Notes: generated from the letters alone by a model not told the origin. Shown: positions 44,491-61,684, counted from the first letter of the stretch. The stretch: DNA of 64,000 bases from Streptomyces mobaraensis (GCF_020099395.1 NZ_CP083590.1:4154001-4218000), one strand, 5' to 3'. Numbers and translations: made by a program.

Positions 44491-45511
44491 TCGGGCCTGC
44501 CAGCCACGCCTCCACGCCCGCCAGCAGCCGCCCCTTCACATCCGCCGGCGCCACCGACCCCCGGATCGACTGGCGGGCCAGTTCCGCCAGTTCCTCGTCC
44601 GTGAAGCCGTGGTGTTCGCGGGCGAGCTGGTACTGGGCGGCGATGCGCGATCCGAAGAGGAGGGGGTCGTCGGCGCCGAGGGCCATGGGGACGCCGGCCT
44701 CGAAGAGGGTGCGCAGCGGGACGTCCGCGGGCTTCTCGTAGACGCCGAGGGCCACGTTCGACGACGGGCAGACCTCGCACGTCACGCCGCGTTCCGCCAG
44801 CTTGCGCAGCAGCCGCGGGTCCTCGGCCGCCCGTACCCCGTGGCCCACCCGGCCCGCGCGCAGGTCGTCCAGGCAGTCGCGGACGCTCGCCGGGCCCGAC
44901 AGCTCGCCGCCGTGCGGCGCGGCCAGCAGGCCGCCTTCGCGGGCGATCTCGAAGGCGCGGTCGAAGTCCCGGGCGAAGCCGCGCCGCTCGTCGTTGGAGA
45001 GGCCGAAGCCGACCACGCCCTTGTCGGCGTAGCGCACCGCGAGCCGGGCCAGGGTGCGGGCGTCCAGGGGGTGCTTCATCCGGTTCGCGGCCACCAGGAC
45101 CCGTATCCCGAGGCCGGTGTCACGGGACGCGGTCTCCACGGCGTCCAGGATGATCTCCAGCGCGGGGATCAGCCCGCCCAGCCGGGGCGCGTACGAGGTG
45201 GGGTCGACCTGGATCTCCAGCCACCCGGAGCCGTCCCGGACGTCCTCCTCGGCGGCCTCGCGCACCAGCCGCCGGATGTCGTCGGGGGAGCGCAGGCAGG
45301 AGCGCGCGATGTCGTACAGCCGCTGGAACCGGAACCAGCCGCGCTCGTCCGTCGCCCGCAGTCTCGGGGGCTCGCCGCCGCTCAGCGCCTCCGGCAGGTG
45401 CACGCCGTACTTGTCGGCCAGCTCCAGCAGCGTCGAGGGACGCATCGAGCCGGTGAAGTGCAGGTGCAGGTGGGCCTTCGGCAGCAGACGGACGTCGCGA
45501 ACGTTCTCCAT
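44483..45511 (-). CDS. add: Adenosine deaminase
   Basis: 342 residues from ATG 45511. It hydrolyses adenosine/deoxyadenosine to inosine with one Zn. Metal and catalytic motifs: AHLHLHFTGSM (His-x-His), AAPHGGELSG (Zn His and catalytic Glu), GHGVRA (catalytic His) and ALGADDPLLFG (Zn Asp pair). CPSSNVALGVY is the substrate-contact loop. Length is normal. Purine salvage is the expected role. It is convergent with murB. Confidence 0.95.
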   Translation of the reverse strand: MENVRDVRLLPKAHLHLHFTGSMRPSTLLELADKYGVHLPEALSGGEPPRLRATDERGWFRFQRLYDIARSCLRSPDDIRRLVREAAEEDVRDGSGWLEIQVDPTSYAPRLGGLIPALEIILDAVETASRDTGLGIRVLVAANRMKHPLDARTLARLAVRYADKGVVGFGLSNDERRGFARDFDRAFEIAREGGLLAAPHGGELSGPASVRDCLDDLRAGRVGHGVRAAEDPRLLRKLAERGVTCEVCPSSNVALGVYEKPADVPLRTLFEAGVPMALGADDPLLFGSRIAAQYQLAREHHGFTDEELAELARQSIRGSVAPADVKGRLLAGVEAWLAGPTA

Positions 45512-45615
45512 TCAGGGATCCTGCCGCATCGACCCGGTCGACCGGAAGGGCGTTTCCCTGAAGGGGGAAGCGCCCGAAAGCGAGATCGACCGGGCCGTCG
45601 CGTCCGTCCGTCGCG

Positions 45616-46863
45616 TCAGTCGCGCGCCTCGGCCAGCAGCTTCTGGATCCGCGAGACGCCCTCCGCCAGGTCCTCGTCGCCCAGCGCGTACGAGAGCCGC
45701 AGGTAGCCCGGCGTGCCGAACGCCTCGCCCGGGACGACCGCGACCTCGGCCTCCTCCAGGATCAGCGCCGCCAGCTCCACCGAGGTGGCCGGCCGCTTGC
45801 CGCGGATCTCCTTGCCGAGCAGCGCCTTGACCGACGGGTACGCGTAGAACGCGCCCTCCGGCTCCGGGCAGACGACGCCGTCGATCTCATTGAGCATGCG
45901 CACGATCGTGCGGCGGCGGCGGTCGAAGGCGACCTTCATCTCCTCGACGGCCGTCAGGTCGCCGGCGATGGCGGCCAGCGCGGCGCGCTGCGCGACGTTG
46001 CTCACGTTGGAGGTGGCGTGCGACTGGAGGTTGGTCGCGGCCTTCACCACGTCCTGCGGGCCGACGATCCACCCCACGCGCCAGCCCGTCATGGCGTACG
46101 TCTTGGCGACGCCGTTGACGACGATGCACTTGTCGCGCAGCTCCGGCACCACCACCGGCAGGGAGCAGAACTCGGCGTCGCCGTAGACGAGGTGCTCGTA
46201 GATCTCGTCCGTCAGCACCCACAGGCCGTGCTCCGCCGCCCAGCGGCCGATCTCCTCGACCTGGGCGCGCGAGTAGACCGCGCCGGTCGGGTTGGAGGGG
46301 GAGACGAACAGCAGCACCTTGGTGCGCTCGGTGCGGGCCGCCTCCAGCTGCTCGACGGAGACCCGGTAGCCGGTCGTCTCGTCGGCCACGACGTCCACCG
46401 GGACACCGCCGGCGAGGCGGATGGACTCGGGGTACGTGGTCCAGTACGGCGCCGGGACGATCACCTCGTCACCCGGGTCGAGGATCGCCGCGAACGCCTC
46501 GTAGATGGCCTGCTTGCCGCCGTTGGTGACGAGCACCTGGGACGCCTCGACCTCGTAGCCCGAGTCGCGCAGCGTCTTGGCGGCGATGGCGGCCTTCAGC
46601 TCGGGGAGGCCGCCGGCCGGGGTGTAGCGGTGGTTCTTCGGGTCGCGGCACGCCTCGACGGCGGCCTCGACGATGTAGTCCGGGGTGGGGAAGTCCGGCT
46701 CGCCCGCGCCGAAGCCGATCACCGGGCGCCCGGCCGCCTTGAGGGCCTTGGCCTTGGCGTCCACGGCGAGCGTCGCGGACTCGGAGATCGACCCGATGCG
46801 GGTGGAGACCCGGCGGTCGGTGGGTGCCTGAGCGGCGGGGAAGGGAGCGGTGGCATCGGTCAT
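45616..46863 (-). CDS. aspC: Aspartate aminotransferase, class I PLP enzyme
   Basis: 415 residues from ATG 46863. Fold type I aminotransferase of the Ib (Thermus/Bacillus) type: [41 protein letters not shown] (substrate Asn), [10 protein letters not shown] (Asp for PLP nitrogen), [15 protein letters not shown] (PLP Lys, with Tyr two after) and YLRLSYALG (carboxylate Arg). It interconverts aspartate/oxaloacetate and glutamate/2-oxoglutarate; other substrates such as prephenate are possible in this subgroup. It is divergent from tRNA-Trp. Confidence 0.94.
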   Translation of the reverse strand: MTDATAPFPAAQAPTDRRVSTRIGSISESATLAVDAKAKALKAAGRPVIGFGAGEPDFPTPDYIVEAAVEACRDPKNHRYTPAGGLPELKAAIAAKTLRDSGYEVEASQVLVTNGGKQAIYEAFAAILDPGDEVIVPAPYWTTYPESIRLAGGVPVDVVADETTGYRVSVEQLEAARTERTKVLLFVSPSNPTGAVYSRAQVEEIGRWAAEHGLWVLTDEIYEHLVYGDAEFCSLPVVVPELRDKCIVVNGVAKTYAMTGWRVGWIVGPQDVVKAATNLQSHATSNVSNVAQRAALAAIAGDLTAVEEMKVAFDRRRRTIVRMLNEIDGVVCPEPEGAFYAYPSVKALLGKEIRGKRPATSVELAALILEEAEVAVVPGEAFGTPGYLRLSYALGDEDLAEGVSRIQKLLAEARD

Positions 46864-47123
46864 ACAGGCATCGTCGCAGAACCGGCGGGGACCGGGGGTG
46901 GCGGTTCCAGGGAACGGAACGGGCGGTCCACGGGGCGGCCGAGCACCTGCCCGGAAGTCGGATGGAATCCCGGATTCCGGAGCTTTTCCCACGACGGCGG
47001 CGGTATCTGTTCGACGGCGGCCCCCGAACCACGTACACTCATGCGTCGTTGGCCCCTCACAGGCGAATCCGTACCGGACACATCGTGCGGTCGAGCGGAT
47101 GCGGTACGTTGGGGGAACCACAA

Positions 47124-47196
47124 AGGGTCGTAGCTCAATTGGTAGAGCACTGGTCTCCAAAACCAGCGGTTGGGGGTTCAAGTCCCTTCGGCCCTG
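47124..47196 (+). tRNA. tRNA-Trp (CCA)
   Basis: 73-base cloverleaf: AGGGTCG pairs with CGGCCCT, anticodon arm CTGGT-CTCCAAA-ACCAG (anticodon CCA), T arm GGGGGTTCAAGTCCC. Discriminator G; 3' CCA not encoded. It is directly upstream of secE, the standard actinobacterial position. Confidence 0.96.
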
Positions 47197-47298
47197 CTAC
47201 ACGCATCGTCACCGAGGTGCGTGCGTACGCACTGATGCACCGCCGTGCGGCTCCACCGGGCGCGGCACGGCCACGACCCGGATTCAGGTGAGGACGTA

Positions 47299-47586
47299 GT
47301 GACGGAAGCCCTTGGCTCCACCGCGACGCCTGAGAGCGGTCGTCCCGAGGACGAGGTCGCCGTCAAGAAGCGCCGCGGCGGCAAGCGCGGCAAGAAGGGC
47401 CCGCTCGGGCGGATGGCGCTGTTCTACCGCCAGGTCGTCGCGGAGCTCCGCAAGGTCGTCTGGCCCACGCGTGGCCAGCTCTCGACGTACACCTCCGTGG
47501 TGATCGTCTTCGTCGTCATCGTCATTGGTCTCGTGACCGTGATTGACTATGGGTTCAGCAACGCCGTCAAGTACGTCTTCGGCTGA
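47299..47586 (+). CDS. secE: Preprotein translocase subunit SecE
   Basis: 95 residues from GTG 47299 with AGGTGAGGA upstream. A basic N-terminal region ([20 protein letters not shown]) precedes the conserved amphipathic [20 protein letters not shown] and a single membrane helix ([19 protein letters not shown]). It clamps SecY in the export channel. The leading 25 polar residues are typical of actinobacteria. nusG follows after 95 bases. Confidence 0.97.
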   Translation: MTEALGSTATPESGRPEDEVAVKKRRGGKRGKKGPLGRMALFYRQVVAELRKVVWPTRGQLSTYTSVVIVFVVIVIGLVTVIDYGFSNAVKYVFG

Positions 47587-47681
47587 GCCCGCCCGCGCGC
47601 CAAGGCGGTCGCCTCCGGGAGGGTTCCGGAGAGCCGCCTTTTCGCACGTTCCACCCCTTGAAGCCAGGAAGAAGCAGCCAC

Positions 47682-48545
47682 GTGTCTGACCCGAACCTGA
47701 ACGACGCCGTCGAGCCCGTCGAGGCGGCAGAGGCCGACGTGGACGCGGCTGTCTCGGCCGAGGTCGAGGGCGACGCTGCGACCGCTGACGACACCGGGCG
47801 CGAGCCCGCCGCCGACGCCGAGGGTGTCGAAGAGGCCGACGAGGCCGATGAGACCGCCGTGGCCGAGGAGCCGGAGGCCGACGCGGACGAGGCCGAGGAG
47901 GCCGAGCCCGCCGAGGAGGCCGCCCCGGTGGACCCCGTCGCCGCGCTCCGCGAGGAGCTGCGCGGGCTGCCCGGCGAGTGGTACGTCATCCACACCTACG
48001 CCGGTTACGAGAACCGCGTGAAGACCAACCTCGAGCAGCGCGCCGTCTCGCTGAACGTCGAGGACTACATCTTCCAGGCCGAGGTGCCGCAGGAAGAGGT
48101 CGTCCAGATCAAGAACGGCGACCGCCGCACCGTGCGCCAGAACAAGCTCCCCGGCTACGTGCTGGTGCGCATGGACCTGACGAACGAGTCGTGGGGCGTC
48201 GTCCGGAACACCCCGGGCGTCACCGGCTTCGTGGGCAACGCCTACGACCCGTACCCGCTGACCCTGGACGAGATCGTCAAGATGCTCGCCCCGGAGGCCG
48301 AGGAGAAGGCCGCCAAGGAGGCCGCCGAGGCCGAGGGCCGTCCGGCCCCCAGCCGCAAGGTCGAGGTCCAGGTGCTGGACTTCGAGGTCGGCGACTCGGT
48401 CACCGTCACCGACGGCCCGTTCGCGACGCTCCAGGCGACGATCAACGAGATCAACGCCGACTCGAAGAAGGTCAAGGGCCTCGTCGAGATCTTCGGCCGC
48501 GAGACCCCGGTCGAGCTGAGCTTCGACCAGATCCAGAAGAACTGA
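47682..48545 (+). CDS. nusG: Transcription termination/antitermination factor NusG
   Basis: 287 residues from GTG 47682. Residues 1-95 are a strongly acidic Glu/Asp/Ala extension, a streptomycete trait. The NGN domain runs from [20 protein letters not shown] through [11 protein letters not shown]; an inserted Ala/Glu-rich linker (about 205-225) leads to the KOW domain [20 protein letters not shown] with [14 protein letters not shown]. NusG binds RNA polymerase and Rho or S10. Downstream, rplK has its own spacing and a hairpin terminator separates them. Confidence 0.97.
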   Translation: MSDPNLNDAVEPVEAAEADVDAAVSAEVEGDAATADDTGREPAADAEGVEEADEADETAVAEEPEADADEAEEAEPAEEAAPVDPVAALREELRGLPGEWYVIHTYAGYENRVKTNLEQRAVSLNVEDYIFQAEVPQEEVVQIKNGDRRTVRQNKLPGYVLVRMDLTNESWGVVRNTPGVTGFVGNAYDPYPLTLDEIVKMLAPEAEEKAAKEAAEAEGRPAPSRKVEVQVLDFEVGDSVTVTDGPFATLQATINEINADSKKVKGLVEIFGRETPVELSFDQIQKN

Positions 48546-48569
48546 TCTTCTGGCCGTACGCTTCCGAAC

Positions 48570-48611
48570 AGGTCGGGTCGCCCCGCGAGGGGCGGCCTGA
48601 CCTCTCGGTTT
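48570..48611 (+). terminator. Terminator of secE-nusG
   Basis: AGGTCGGGTCGCCCC (48570-48584) and GGGGCGGCCTGACCT (48589-48603) form a 15-bp stem with two G-T pairs and loop GCGA, followed by CTCGGTTTTT. Confidence 0.88.
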
Positions 48612-48704
48612 TTGGGCCGGCCACGTTACCCGTTATCGTGGTGCGGTATGCCTGCGCGCAGTGTGTCGTGGGCAGAAAACTCTCACTAGGACCCGGAGAG
48701 AGCA

Positions 48705-49139
48705 ATGCCTCCCAAGAAGAAGAAGGTCACGGGGCTTATCAAGCTCCAGATCCAGGCCGGTGCCGCCAACCCGGCTCCGCCGGTCGGCCCGGCGCTGGGT
48801 CAGCACGGCGTCAACATCATGGAGTTCTGCAAGGCCTACAACGCCGCGACCGAGTCGCAGCGTGGCATGGTCGTGCCGGTGGAGATCACGGTCTACGAGG
48901 ACCGTTCCTTCACCTTCGTCACCAAGACTCCGCCGGCCGCGAAGCTGATCCTCAAGGCCGCGGGCGTGGACAAGGGCTCCGGCGAGCCGCACAAGACCAA
49001 GGTCGCCAAGATCACGCGTGACCAGGTCCGTGACATCGCCACCACCAAGATGCCCGACCTGAACGCCAACGACCTGGACGCCGCCGAGAAGATCATCGCC
49101 GGCACCGCCCGTTCCATGGGCATCACGGTCGAGGGCTGA
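48705..49139 (+). CDS. rplK: 50S ribosomal protein L11
   Basis: 144 residues from ATG 48705 with GGAGAG upstream. [30 protein letters not shown] is the L11 N-terminal domain; the C-terminal domain ends [21 protein letters not shown]11 forms the GTPase-associated centre, binds thiostrepton with 23S rRNA and is needed for RelA activation. It is paired with rplA 80 bases downstream. Confidence 0.98.
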
Positions 49140-49219
49140 TCGTTCCCGCCCCTTAGGCACCCCGTGGAAGGGCCAGCGCTGGCCCGCACCACGACTCCAT
49201 TCACCACTGAGGAGTTTCA

Positions 49220-49936
49220 GTGAAGCGCAGCAAGACTCTTCGCAACGCGGACGCGAAGATCGACCGGGAGCGCCTGTACGCCCCGCTCGAGGCCGTCCGT
49301 CTGGCGAAGGACACCTCCGGCACCAAGTTCGACGGCACCGTCGAGGTCGCCCTGCGTCTGGGCGTCGACCCGCGCAAGGCGGACCAGATGGTCCGTGGCA
49401 CCGTGAACCTTCCGCACGGCACCGGTAAGACCGCCCGGGTCCTGGTCTTCGCGACCGGCGACCGTGCCGAGGCCGCGCGTGCCGCGGGCGCCGACATCGT
49501 CGGCGCCGACGAGCTCATCGACGAGGTCGCCAAGGGCCGTCTGGACTTCGACGCCGTCGTCGCCACCCCGGACCTCATGGGCAAGGTCGGCCGCCTCGGC
49601 CGCGTGCTCGGTCCCCGTGGTCTGATGCCGAACCCGAAGACCGGCACGGTCACCCCGGACACGGCCAAGGCCGTGACCGAGATCAAGGGCGGCAAGATCG
49701 AGTTCCGTGTCGACAAGCACGCGAACCTGCACTTCATCATCGGCAAGACGTCGTTCGACGAGAAGTCGCTGATCGAGAACTACAGCGCCGCGCTCGAGGA
49801 GATCCTCCGCCTCAAGCCGTCCGCCGCCAAGGGCCGCTACGTCAAGAAGGCGACCCTGTCGACCACCATGGGCCCCGGCATCCCGCTGGACCCGAACCGC
49901 ACCCGCAACCTCCTCGTCGAGGACGAGACCGTCTGA
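49220..49936 (+). CDS. rplA: 50S ribosomal protein L1
   Basis: 238 residues from GTG 49220 (TGAGGAGTTTCA upstream). L1 stalk protein and translational repressor of its operon in many bacteria. Typical pieces: [40 protein letters not shown], the signature [20 protein letters not shown], and [20 protein letters not shown]. The gene is followed by a very strong terminator. Confidence 0.98.
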   Translation: MKRSKTLRNADAKIDRERLYAPLEAVRLAKDTSGTKFDGTVEVALRLGVDPRKADQMVRGTVNLPHGTGKTARVLVFATGDRAEAARAAGADIVGADELIDEVAKGRLDFDAVVATPDLMGKVGRLGRVLGPRGLMPNPKTGTVTPDTAKAVTEIKGGKIEFRVDKHANLHFIIGKTSFDEKSLIENYSAALEEILRLKPSAAKGRYVKKATLSTTMGPGIPLDPNRTRNLLVEDETV

Positions 49937-49975
49937 GAGACGTTCTCGCACCGCGTGTGACCGCGTGTGTTCAGG

Positions 49976-50021
49976 GGCCGGCCCCCGCATCCCTCCCGGA
50001 TGCGGGGGCCGGCCTCTTTCC
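49976..50021 (+). terminator. Strong terminator after rplA
   Basis: A perfect 17-bp stem, GGCCGGCCCCCGCATCC (49976-49992) with its complement at 49998-50014, a 5-base loop and TCTTTCC. It closes the rplKA unit and isolates the lipoprotein genes. Confidence 0.92.
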
Positions 50022-50103
50022 GTTCCCCCTCGTCCTGCTGTCCGACCGCTGCGTTATCGTCGAGCGAACGAACGTGCAAGAGGTCTCCAAAAAGGTGGGG
50101 GAT

Positions 50104-51072
50104 ATGTCCAAGTCCACGATCCGTCGCGTCGGTATCTCGCTTTCCGCCGCCGCGATTCTCGTCGGTGCCGTCGCGTGTGACTCCGACGACAAGAAGGACG
50201 ACAAGAGCGCGCCGCAGAGCCAGTCGAAGAGCGAGCCGAAGAACGACGGCCGGAGCCCCGTCCAGGCCCTGCAGGCGGCGTTCAAGAAGACCAGCGCGGC
50301 GAAGTCGGCCAAGGTTCACATGACCATGGAAATGCCGGCCGGCGCGACGCCGGGCGCGCCTTCCGGACCGATGGTGATGGACGGCGTTCAGGGCTGGAAC
50401 CCCACCGTCGTGGACATGGCGGTCAGCGGCGCGGCCCTGGCCGGCAAGGACGGCCCCGGCGCCACTCGCATGATCATGCTGAACAACGTGATGTACATGC
50501 AGATGCCGGCCAAGGCCATGGAATCCGCGCCCGCCGAAATGCGCGGCAAGAAGTGGATGAAGATCGATGTCGCCGCGGCCGCCAAGGAGTCGGGCAACCC
50601 CGCCCTGCAGAAGCAGCTGACGGGGAACATGAACGACATGAACCAGGACCCGGCCAAGCAGATGGCCGTCCTGCTCGACTCGCCGAACCTGAAGCACCTC
50701 GGTGCGGAAAAGGTGAACGGCGTCGACGCCCAGCACTACAAGGGCACCCTGACCGTCGAAGAGATGATCAAGGGCAACGAGTCCACCAAGCTCATGGACC
50801 CCAAGGACCGTGAGCAGCTGCTGGAGAACGTCAAGAAGGCCGGCATCAAGAGCTACGACATGGAGTTCTGGCTCAACAACGAGGACCTGCCGGTCAAGAT
50901 GACCGTCGGCATGGACAGCGCGCAGGGGAAGATCAAGATCGCCGCGGACTACAAGGACTACGGCGCCAAGGCCGACGTCCAGGCGCCGCCCGCCGGTGAG
51001 ACCCTCGACCTCATGGAGATGATGAAGGGCCTGAAGGACGGCTCCGCCGCCGGTTCGGGCGCCGGTGCGTAA
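50104..51072 (+). CDS. Lipoprotein, LppX/LolA-like fold (first of a pair)
   Basis: 322 residues from ATG 50104. N-terminal lipoprotein signal with lipobox: RRVGISLSAAAILVGAVACD (Cys about 25). A charged linker (DSDDKKDDKSAP...) follows. The mature domain resembles the LppX_LprAFG/LolA group: FKKTSAAKSAKVHMTMEM, MIMLNNVMYMQMP, KWMKID, VNGVDAQHYKGTLTVEEMIK, YDMEFWLNNEDLPVKMTVGM. Such proteins hold lipids in a hydrophobic cavity on the cell surface. Exceptionally Met-rich (over 25 Met). A related gene follows 161 bases downstream. Confidence 0.85.
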   Translation: MSKSTIRRVGISLSAAAILVGAVACDSDDKKDDKSAPQSQSKSEPKNDGRSPVQALQAAFKKTSAAKSAKVHMTMEMPAGATPGAPSGPMVMDGVQGWNPTVVDMAVSGAALAGKDGPGATRMIMLNNVMYMQMPAKAMESAPAEMRGKKWMKIDVAAAAKESGNPALQKQLTGNMNDMNQDPAKQMAVLLDSPNLKHLGAEKVNGVDAQHYKGTLTVEEMIKGNESTKLMDPKDREQLLENVKKAGIKSYDMEFWLNNEDLPVKMTVGMDSAQGKIKIAADYKDYGAKADVQAPPAGETLDLMEMMKGLKDGSAAGSGAGA

Positions 51073-51233
51073 ATCCGGGTGATTCTCACCAAGGGCGTAT
51101 TTGACGGCCCCTGTTCCCTGTCCGGGGAGCGGGGGTCGTTAATTGTGTACCGCCCTTGGGCTACCGGAGGGTATTGTCACCGGAGTTCGCAAAGTTTTGC
51201 GAAAGAAATCGTCATGCCCACTGGGAAGAGATC

Positions 51234-52118
51234 ATGAAGAACATGCACCGCAAGGCCGCCGGGGCCCTGCTCGCGGGCGCCCTGCTGTGCGGTACGGCCG
51301 CCTGCTCCTCGGATTCCTCGGACGCCGAGAAGAAGAACGACTCCAAGGCGGCCGGGAAGTCCACCCAGAAGCCGGTGGACGCCACCTTCGCGGCGGCCGT
51401 GGAACGGGCCGCGAAGAAGAACGAGACGATCACGTCGCTGCGGTACTCGATGAGCGGTGAAATGCCCGAGAACGGGCACGTCGAGACCGCGGCGTCGATG
51501 AACGTGAAGCCCCTGGCCATGCAGATGAAGATGAAGGTCAAGGGCTCCTCCGCGGATGAGAGCGGGGAAATGGAGGTCCGTCTCGTCGACGGCGCCGTGT
51601 ATCTCAGCGCCAAGGGGCAGAAGACCGAGGGCGGCAAGTCCTGGATCAAGATGCCCAACGTGGGCGCCGGAAAGGGTCCCGGCGGCGCGGACAACCCGTT
51701 CGGCACGCGCACCCAGGCCGAGCAGAACCCCATGGACGACTCCGCCTCCATGAGCGCCTCGAAGGACCTGGAGAAGGTCGGCGAGGAGACCGTGGACGGC
51801 GTGAAGACGACCCACTACAAGGGCACCGTCACCATGGCCCAGATGCGCGAGAAGCTGGCGAAGAAGGACCCCGCCACCCGGGAGCGCCAGGAGGCCAAGC
51901 TCAAGGGCTTCGAGAAGCTCGGCGTCGACAAGTTCGCGATGGACATGTGGATCGACGGCCAGGACCACACGAAGCGGTTCCGCATGCGGTCCGCCACGCA
52001 GAAGGGCCCGCTGGACCTGACCATCAAGTTCCTCGACTACAACAAGCCGGTCGAGATCAAGGCGCCCCCGGCCGGTGACGTCATGGACCCGATGGCGGAG
52101 GCCGGGAAGGACTCCTAG
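51234..52118 (+). CDS. Lipoprotein, LppX/LolA-like fold (second of a pair)
   Basis: 294 residues from ATG 51234, with GGGAAGAG upstream. Lipobox: GALLAGALLCGTAACSSDSS (lipid Cys about 24). The mature part parallels the preceding lipoprotein: ITSLRYSMSGEM, GAVYLSAKGQ, KSWIKMPNVG, VDGVKTTHYKGTVTMAQMRE, FAMDMWIDGQDHTKRFRMRS and a final EIKAPPAGDVMDPM that matches DVQAPPAGETLDLM of its neighbour. The pair is a tandem duplication placed between rplA and rplJ. Also Met-rich. Function is unknown beyond a probable lipid-binding fold. Confidence 0.85.
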   Translation: MKNMHRKAAGALLAGALLCGTAACSSDSSDAEKKNDSKAAGKSTQKPVDATFAAAVERAAKKNETITSLRYSMSGEMPENGHVETAASMNVKPLAMQMKMKVKGSSADESGEMEVRLVDGAVYLSAKGQKTEGGKSWIKMPNVGAGKGPGGADNPFGTRTQAEQNPMDDSASMSASKDLEKVGEETVDGVKTTHYKGTVTMAQMREKLAKKDPATRERQEAKLKGFEKLGVDKFAMDMWIDGQDHTKRFRMRSATQKGPLDLTIKFLDYNKPVEIKAPPAGDVMDPMAEAGKDS

Positions 52119-52180
52119 GACCGGTCGGTCCGGGGCCGCCGCGGGAGCGATTTGCTTGACGGCGGCCCGGTCACGTAGTC

Positions 52181-52300
52181 TCAACCAGAAGCCAAAGACC
52201 GCTGGTCGTTGCTGCGCCTCCATCCGGAGGTGTGGTGGCCGAAGGATCCGCTAGCTGCGGGCGACCTGCGCAGGTGACTGTGGTTGAACTCCCGTGTGGA
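52181..52300 (+). ncRNA. L10 leader (autoregulatory mRNA element)
   Basis: The untranslated region before rplJ folds with a long-range closing helix TCAACCA (52181-52187)/TGGTTGA (52281-52287). Inside are a GACC-GCT-GGTC hairpin, a CTCC-ATCC-GGAG hairpin and GATCCGCTAGCTGCGGG. This is the layout of the L10-L12 binding leader: excess L10(L12)4 binds and reduces expression of rplJL. Identification is by position and fold. Confidence 0.75.
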
Positions 52301-52323
52301 CGTCTCGTTCATTCGGTCGAGTC

Positions 52324-52358
52324 ACGCCCCGAGCGCCCGCGCCGGGGCGTTTCGTTTT
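52324..52358 (+). terminator. Attenuator hairpin before rplJ
   Basis: ACGCCCCG (52324-52331) pairs with CGGGGCGT (52343-52350), then TTCGTTTT. Lying between the L10 leader and the rplJ start, it is likely the controllable terminator of the leader. Confidence 0.75.
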
Positions 52359-52416
52359 GCCCAGGTCCCTTCTCGCGTCTATGCGGTCCTATTCACCCGG
52401 AAGGAGGCCGAGGCTC

Positions 52417-52947
52417 ATGGCGAGGCCCGACAAGTCCGCCGCGGTTGCCGAGCTGACGGACAAGTTCCGCAGCTCCAACGCCGCCGTGCTGACCGAGTAC
52501 CGCGGTCTCACCGTGGCGCAGCTCAAGACGCTGCGCCGTTCGCTCGGTGAGAACGCGCAGTACGCCGTGGTGAAGAACACGCTGACCAAGATCGCGGCTG
52601 GTGAGGCCGGGATCACGCTGGAGGACCAGCTCTTCGCTGGCCCGACGGCCGTCGCCTTCATCACCGGTGACCCGGTGGCGTCGGCGAAGGGTCTGCGTGA
52701 CTTCGCCAAGGACAACCCGAATCTCATCATCAAGGGCGGTGTCCTTGACGGCAAGGCGCTGTCCGCCGATGAGATCAAGAAGCTTGCGGACCTCGAGTCC
52801 CGCGAGGTTCTGCTCAGCAAGCTGGCCGGTGCCATGAAGGGCAAGCAGTCGCAGGCTGCCTCGCTCTTCCAGGCGCTGCCGACGAAGTTCGTCCGCACCG
52901 CGGACGCGCTGCGCGCCAAGCTCGCCGAGCAGGGCGGTGCCGAGTAA
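52417..52947 (+). CDS. rplJ: 50S ribosomal protein L10
   Basis: 176 residues from ATG 52417, with AAGGAGG upstream. N-terminal rRNA-binding part: [53 protein letters not shown]-terminal helix ([20 protein letters not shown]) docks L12 dimers. Frames open upstream of the ATG are inside the leader RNA. rplL follows after 107 bases. Confidence 0.98.
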   Translation: MARPDKSAAVAELTDKFRSSNAAVLTEYRGLTVAQLKTLRRSLGENAQYAVVKNTLTKIAAGEAGITLEDQLFAGPTAVAFITGDPVASAKGLRDFAKDNPNLIIKGGVLDGKALSADEIKKLADLESREVLLSKLAGAMKGKQSQAASLFQALPTKFVRTADALRAKLAEQGGAE

Positions 52948-53054
52948 TTCGGCTCGCGCATTGACCGGCGCCACCCGGCACCGGTCGCAGCGGGCCGTAC
53001 GCCCGCCGACATGTACATCCCGGCACCTGCCGATTTAGTGGAAGGACCGCCATC

Positions 53055-53441
53055 ATGGCGAAGCTGTCCCAGGACGAGCTGCTCGCGCAGTTCGAGGAGA
53101 TGACCCTCATCGAGCTCGCCGGCTTCGTTGCCGCGTTCGAGGAGAAGTTCGACGTCACCGCCGCCGCCGCCGCGCCGGTCATGGTCGCCGGTGCCGCTGG
53201 TGGCGCCGCCGCCGAGGCCGTCGAGGAGAAGGACGAGTTCGACGTCATCCTCACCGGCGCCGGTGACAAGAAGATCCAGGTCATCAAGGTCGTGCGTGAG
53301 CTGACCTCCCTCGGCCTGAAGGAGGCCAAGGACCTCGTCGACGGCACCCCGAAGCCCGTCCTCGAGAAGGTCGCCAAGGACGCCGCCGAGAAGGCCGCCG
53401 AGGCCCTCAAGGGCGCCGGCGCCTCCGTCGAGGTCAAGTGA
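53055..53441 (+). CDS. rplL: 50S ribosomal protein L7/L12
   Basis: 128 residues from ATG 53055. N-terminal dimerisation domain ([25 protein letters not shown]), an Ala/Val/Gly hinge ([19 protein letters not shown]) and the C-terminal factor-binding domain ([24 protein letters not shown], with [20 protein letters not shown]). It recruits translational GTPases. Confidence 0.98.
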   Translation: MAKLSQDELLAQFEEMTLIELAGFVAAFEEKFDVTAAAAAPVMVAGAAGGAAAEAVEEKDEFDVILTGAGDKKIQVIKVVRELTSLGLKEAKDLVDGTPKPVLEKVAKDAAEKAAEALKGAGASVEVK

Positions 53442-53472
53442 CCTCACGGGGTCCTCTGGACTCCCTTCTGAT

Positions 53473-53487
53473 GTACGTCTGACGTAC
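53473..53487. promoter_or_regulatory. 15-bp palindrome in the rplL-rpoB gap
   Basis: GTACGTC-T-GACGTAC is a perfect inverted repeat 31 bases after rplL and just before a terminator-like hairpin. Possible operator; role unknown. Confidence 0.4.
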
Positions 53488-53498
53488 CTCTCGACGCC

Positions 53499-53530
53499 AA
53501 GGGCGATCACCCATGCGGGTGGTCGCCCTT
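53499..53530 (+). terminator. Hairpin terminator/attenuator after rplL
   Basis: AAGGGCGATCACCC (53499-53512) pairs with GGGTGGTCGCCCTT (53517-53530) with one G-T pair and loop ATGC. No T-run. It may allow partial read-through to rpoB, as in other bacteria. Confidence 0.75.
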
Positions 53531-54165
53531 CGGCGTACCCGGGAGGGCTGCAGCGCCGCGTCCCGGAGACGAGTATGGTGATCTTTGTTGCCCCGCGGCA
53601 GTGGTCCGGCCATGGTCGTTCCGGGCCGGTCCGGGCCCGGTCAGGGGCCGCTCGGCAGCCGGAGGGCCTTGACGAACGGGACGCCGCGCGCAATTCTCGG
53701 GACGCGGTGACTTTCGGAACTCCGCCGGTCCGGCGGCCGCTTGGGGCCGGTTCGGACCGAAGTTCCATTCGAGGCACCGTCCGAGGCATGGAACGCCGGC
53801 GGAGAGGGAAGTATCGTCCTGCGCTTCCGGGCGCGGCCGGCGGGCGGAGCCCCCGGCGCACCGGGTGCGCCGGGCAGGGCTCAGGCGGGCCCTGGCAAGC
53901 GCAGCGCAGACGGGCAAGGACAACAGGATCCCGGAGGGAGAGATTGGTATCGCACCGGTCTCGCGACATCCGCTCTGGACATCAGTGGGCCAAGTGGCTA
54001 CACTGACCCTTTGCGCTGCCTGTTAGCTGCTCCCTGCCCGTCACCAGGGGCATGCCCACTGCCGAGCATCCTCGATGAATCCCCTCTGACCTGGGATTCT
54101 CTGTCGAAGCACGGGGTGGGACCGGTACGCGCGTAGTGAGTCCGAGCCCTCGGAAGGACCCCCTC
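53531..54165 (+). promoter_or_regulatory. rpoB upstream region
   Basis: 635 bases between the rplL hairpin and rpoB. No open frame here has both a ribosome-binding site and conserved features, so it is read as the rpoB promoter and leader. The last 30 bases hold the CGGAAGGACC ribosome-binding site that decides the TTG start. Confidence 0.5.
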
Positions 54166-57648
<3,483 letters not shown>

Positions 57649-57771
57649 CGGGTCTGACCGGGGCCTCCCTGTGAGGCCCCGGTCGTCCCCGGACCCCCAG
57701 ACCACTGATGTAGAGCCCACACCTCGCTAGCGCGAGAGGGCACGAACCCTGAAAGAGGGATTGACGACAAA

Positions 57772-61671
<3,900 letters not shown>

Positions 61672-61684
61672 GTGGTCTGTGGTT

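Noticed and set aside
53575..54006. 143-codon open frame upstream of rpoB
   Set aside because: No Shine-Dalgarno site, Arg/Gly-rich composition typical of a GC-biased shadow, and overlap with the expected rpoB promoter and leader.
54136..54165. GTG 54136 as the rpoB start
   Set aside because: It lacks a ribosome-binding site, whereas TTG 54166 has GGAAGGA at good spacing and gives the normal streptomycete N-terminus.
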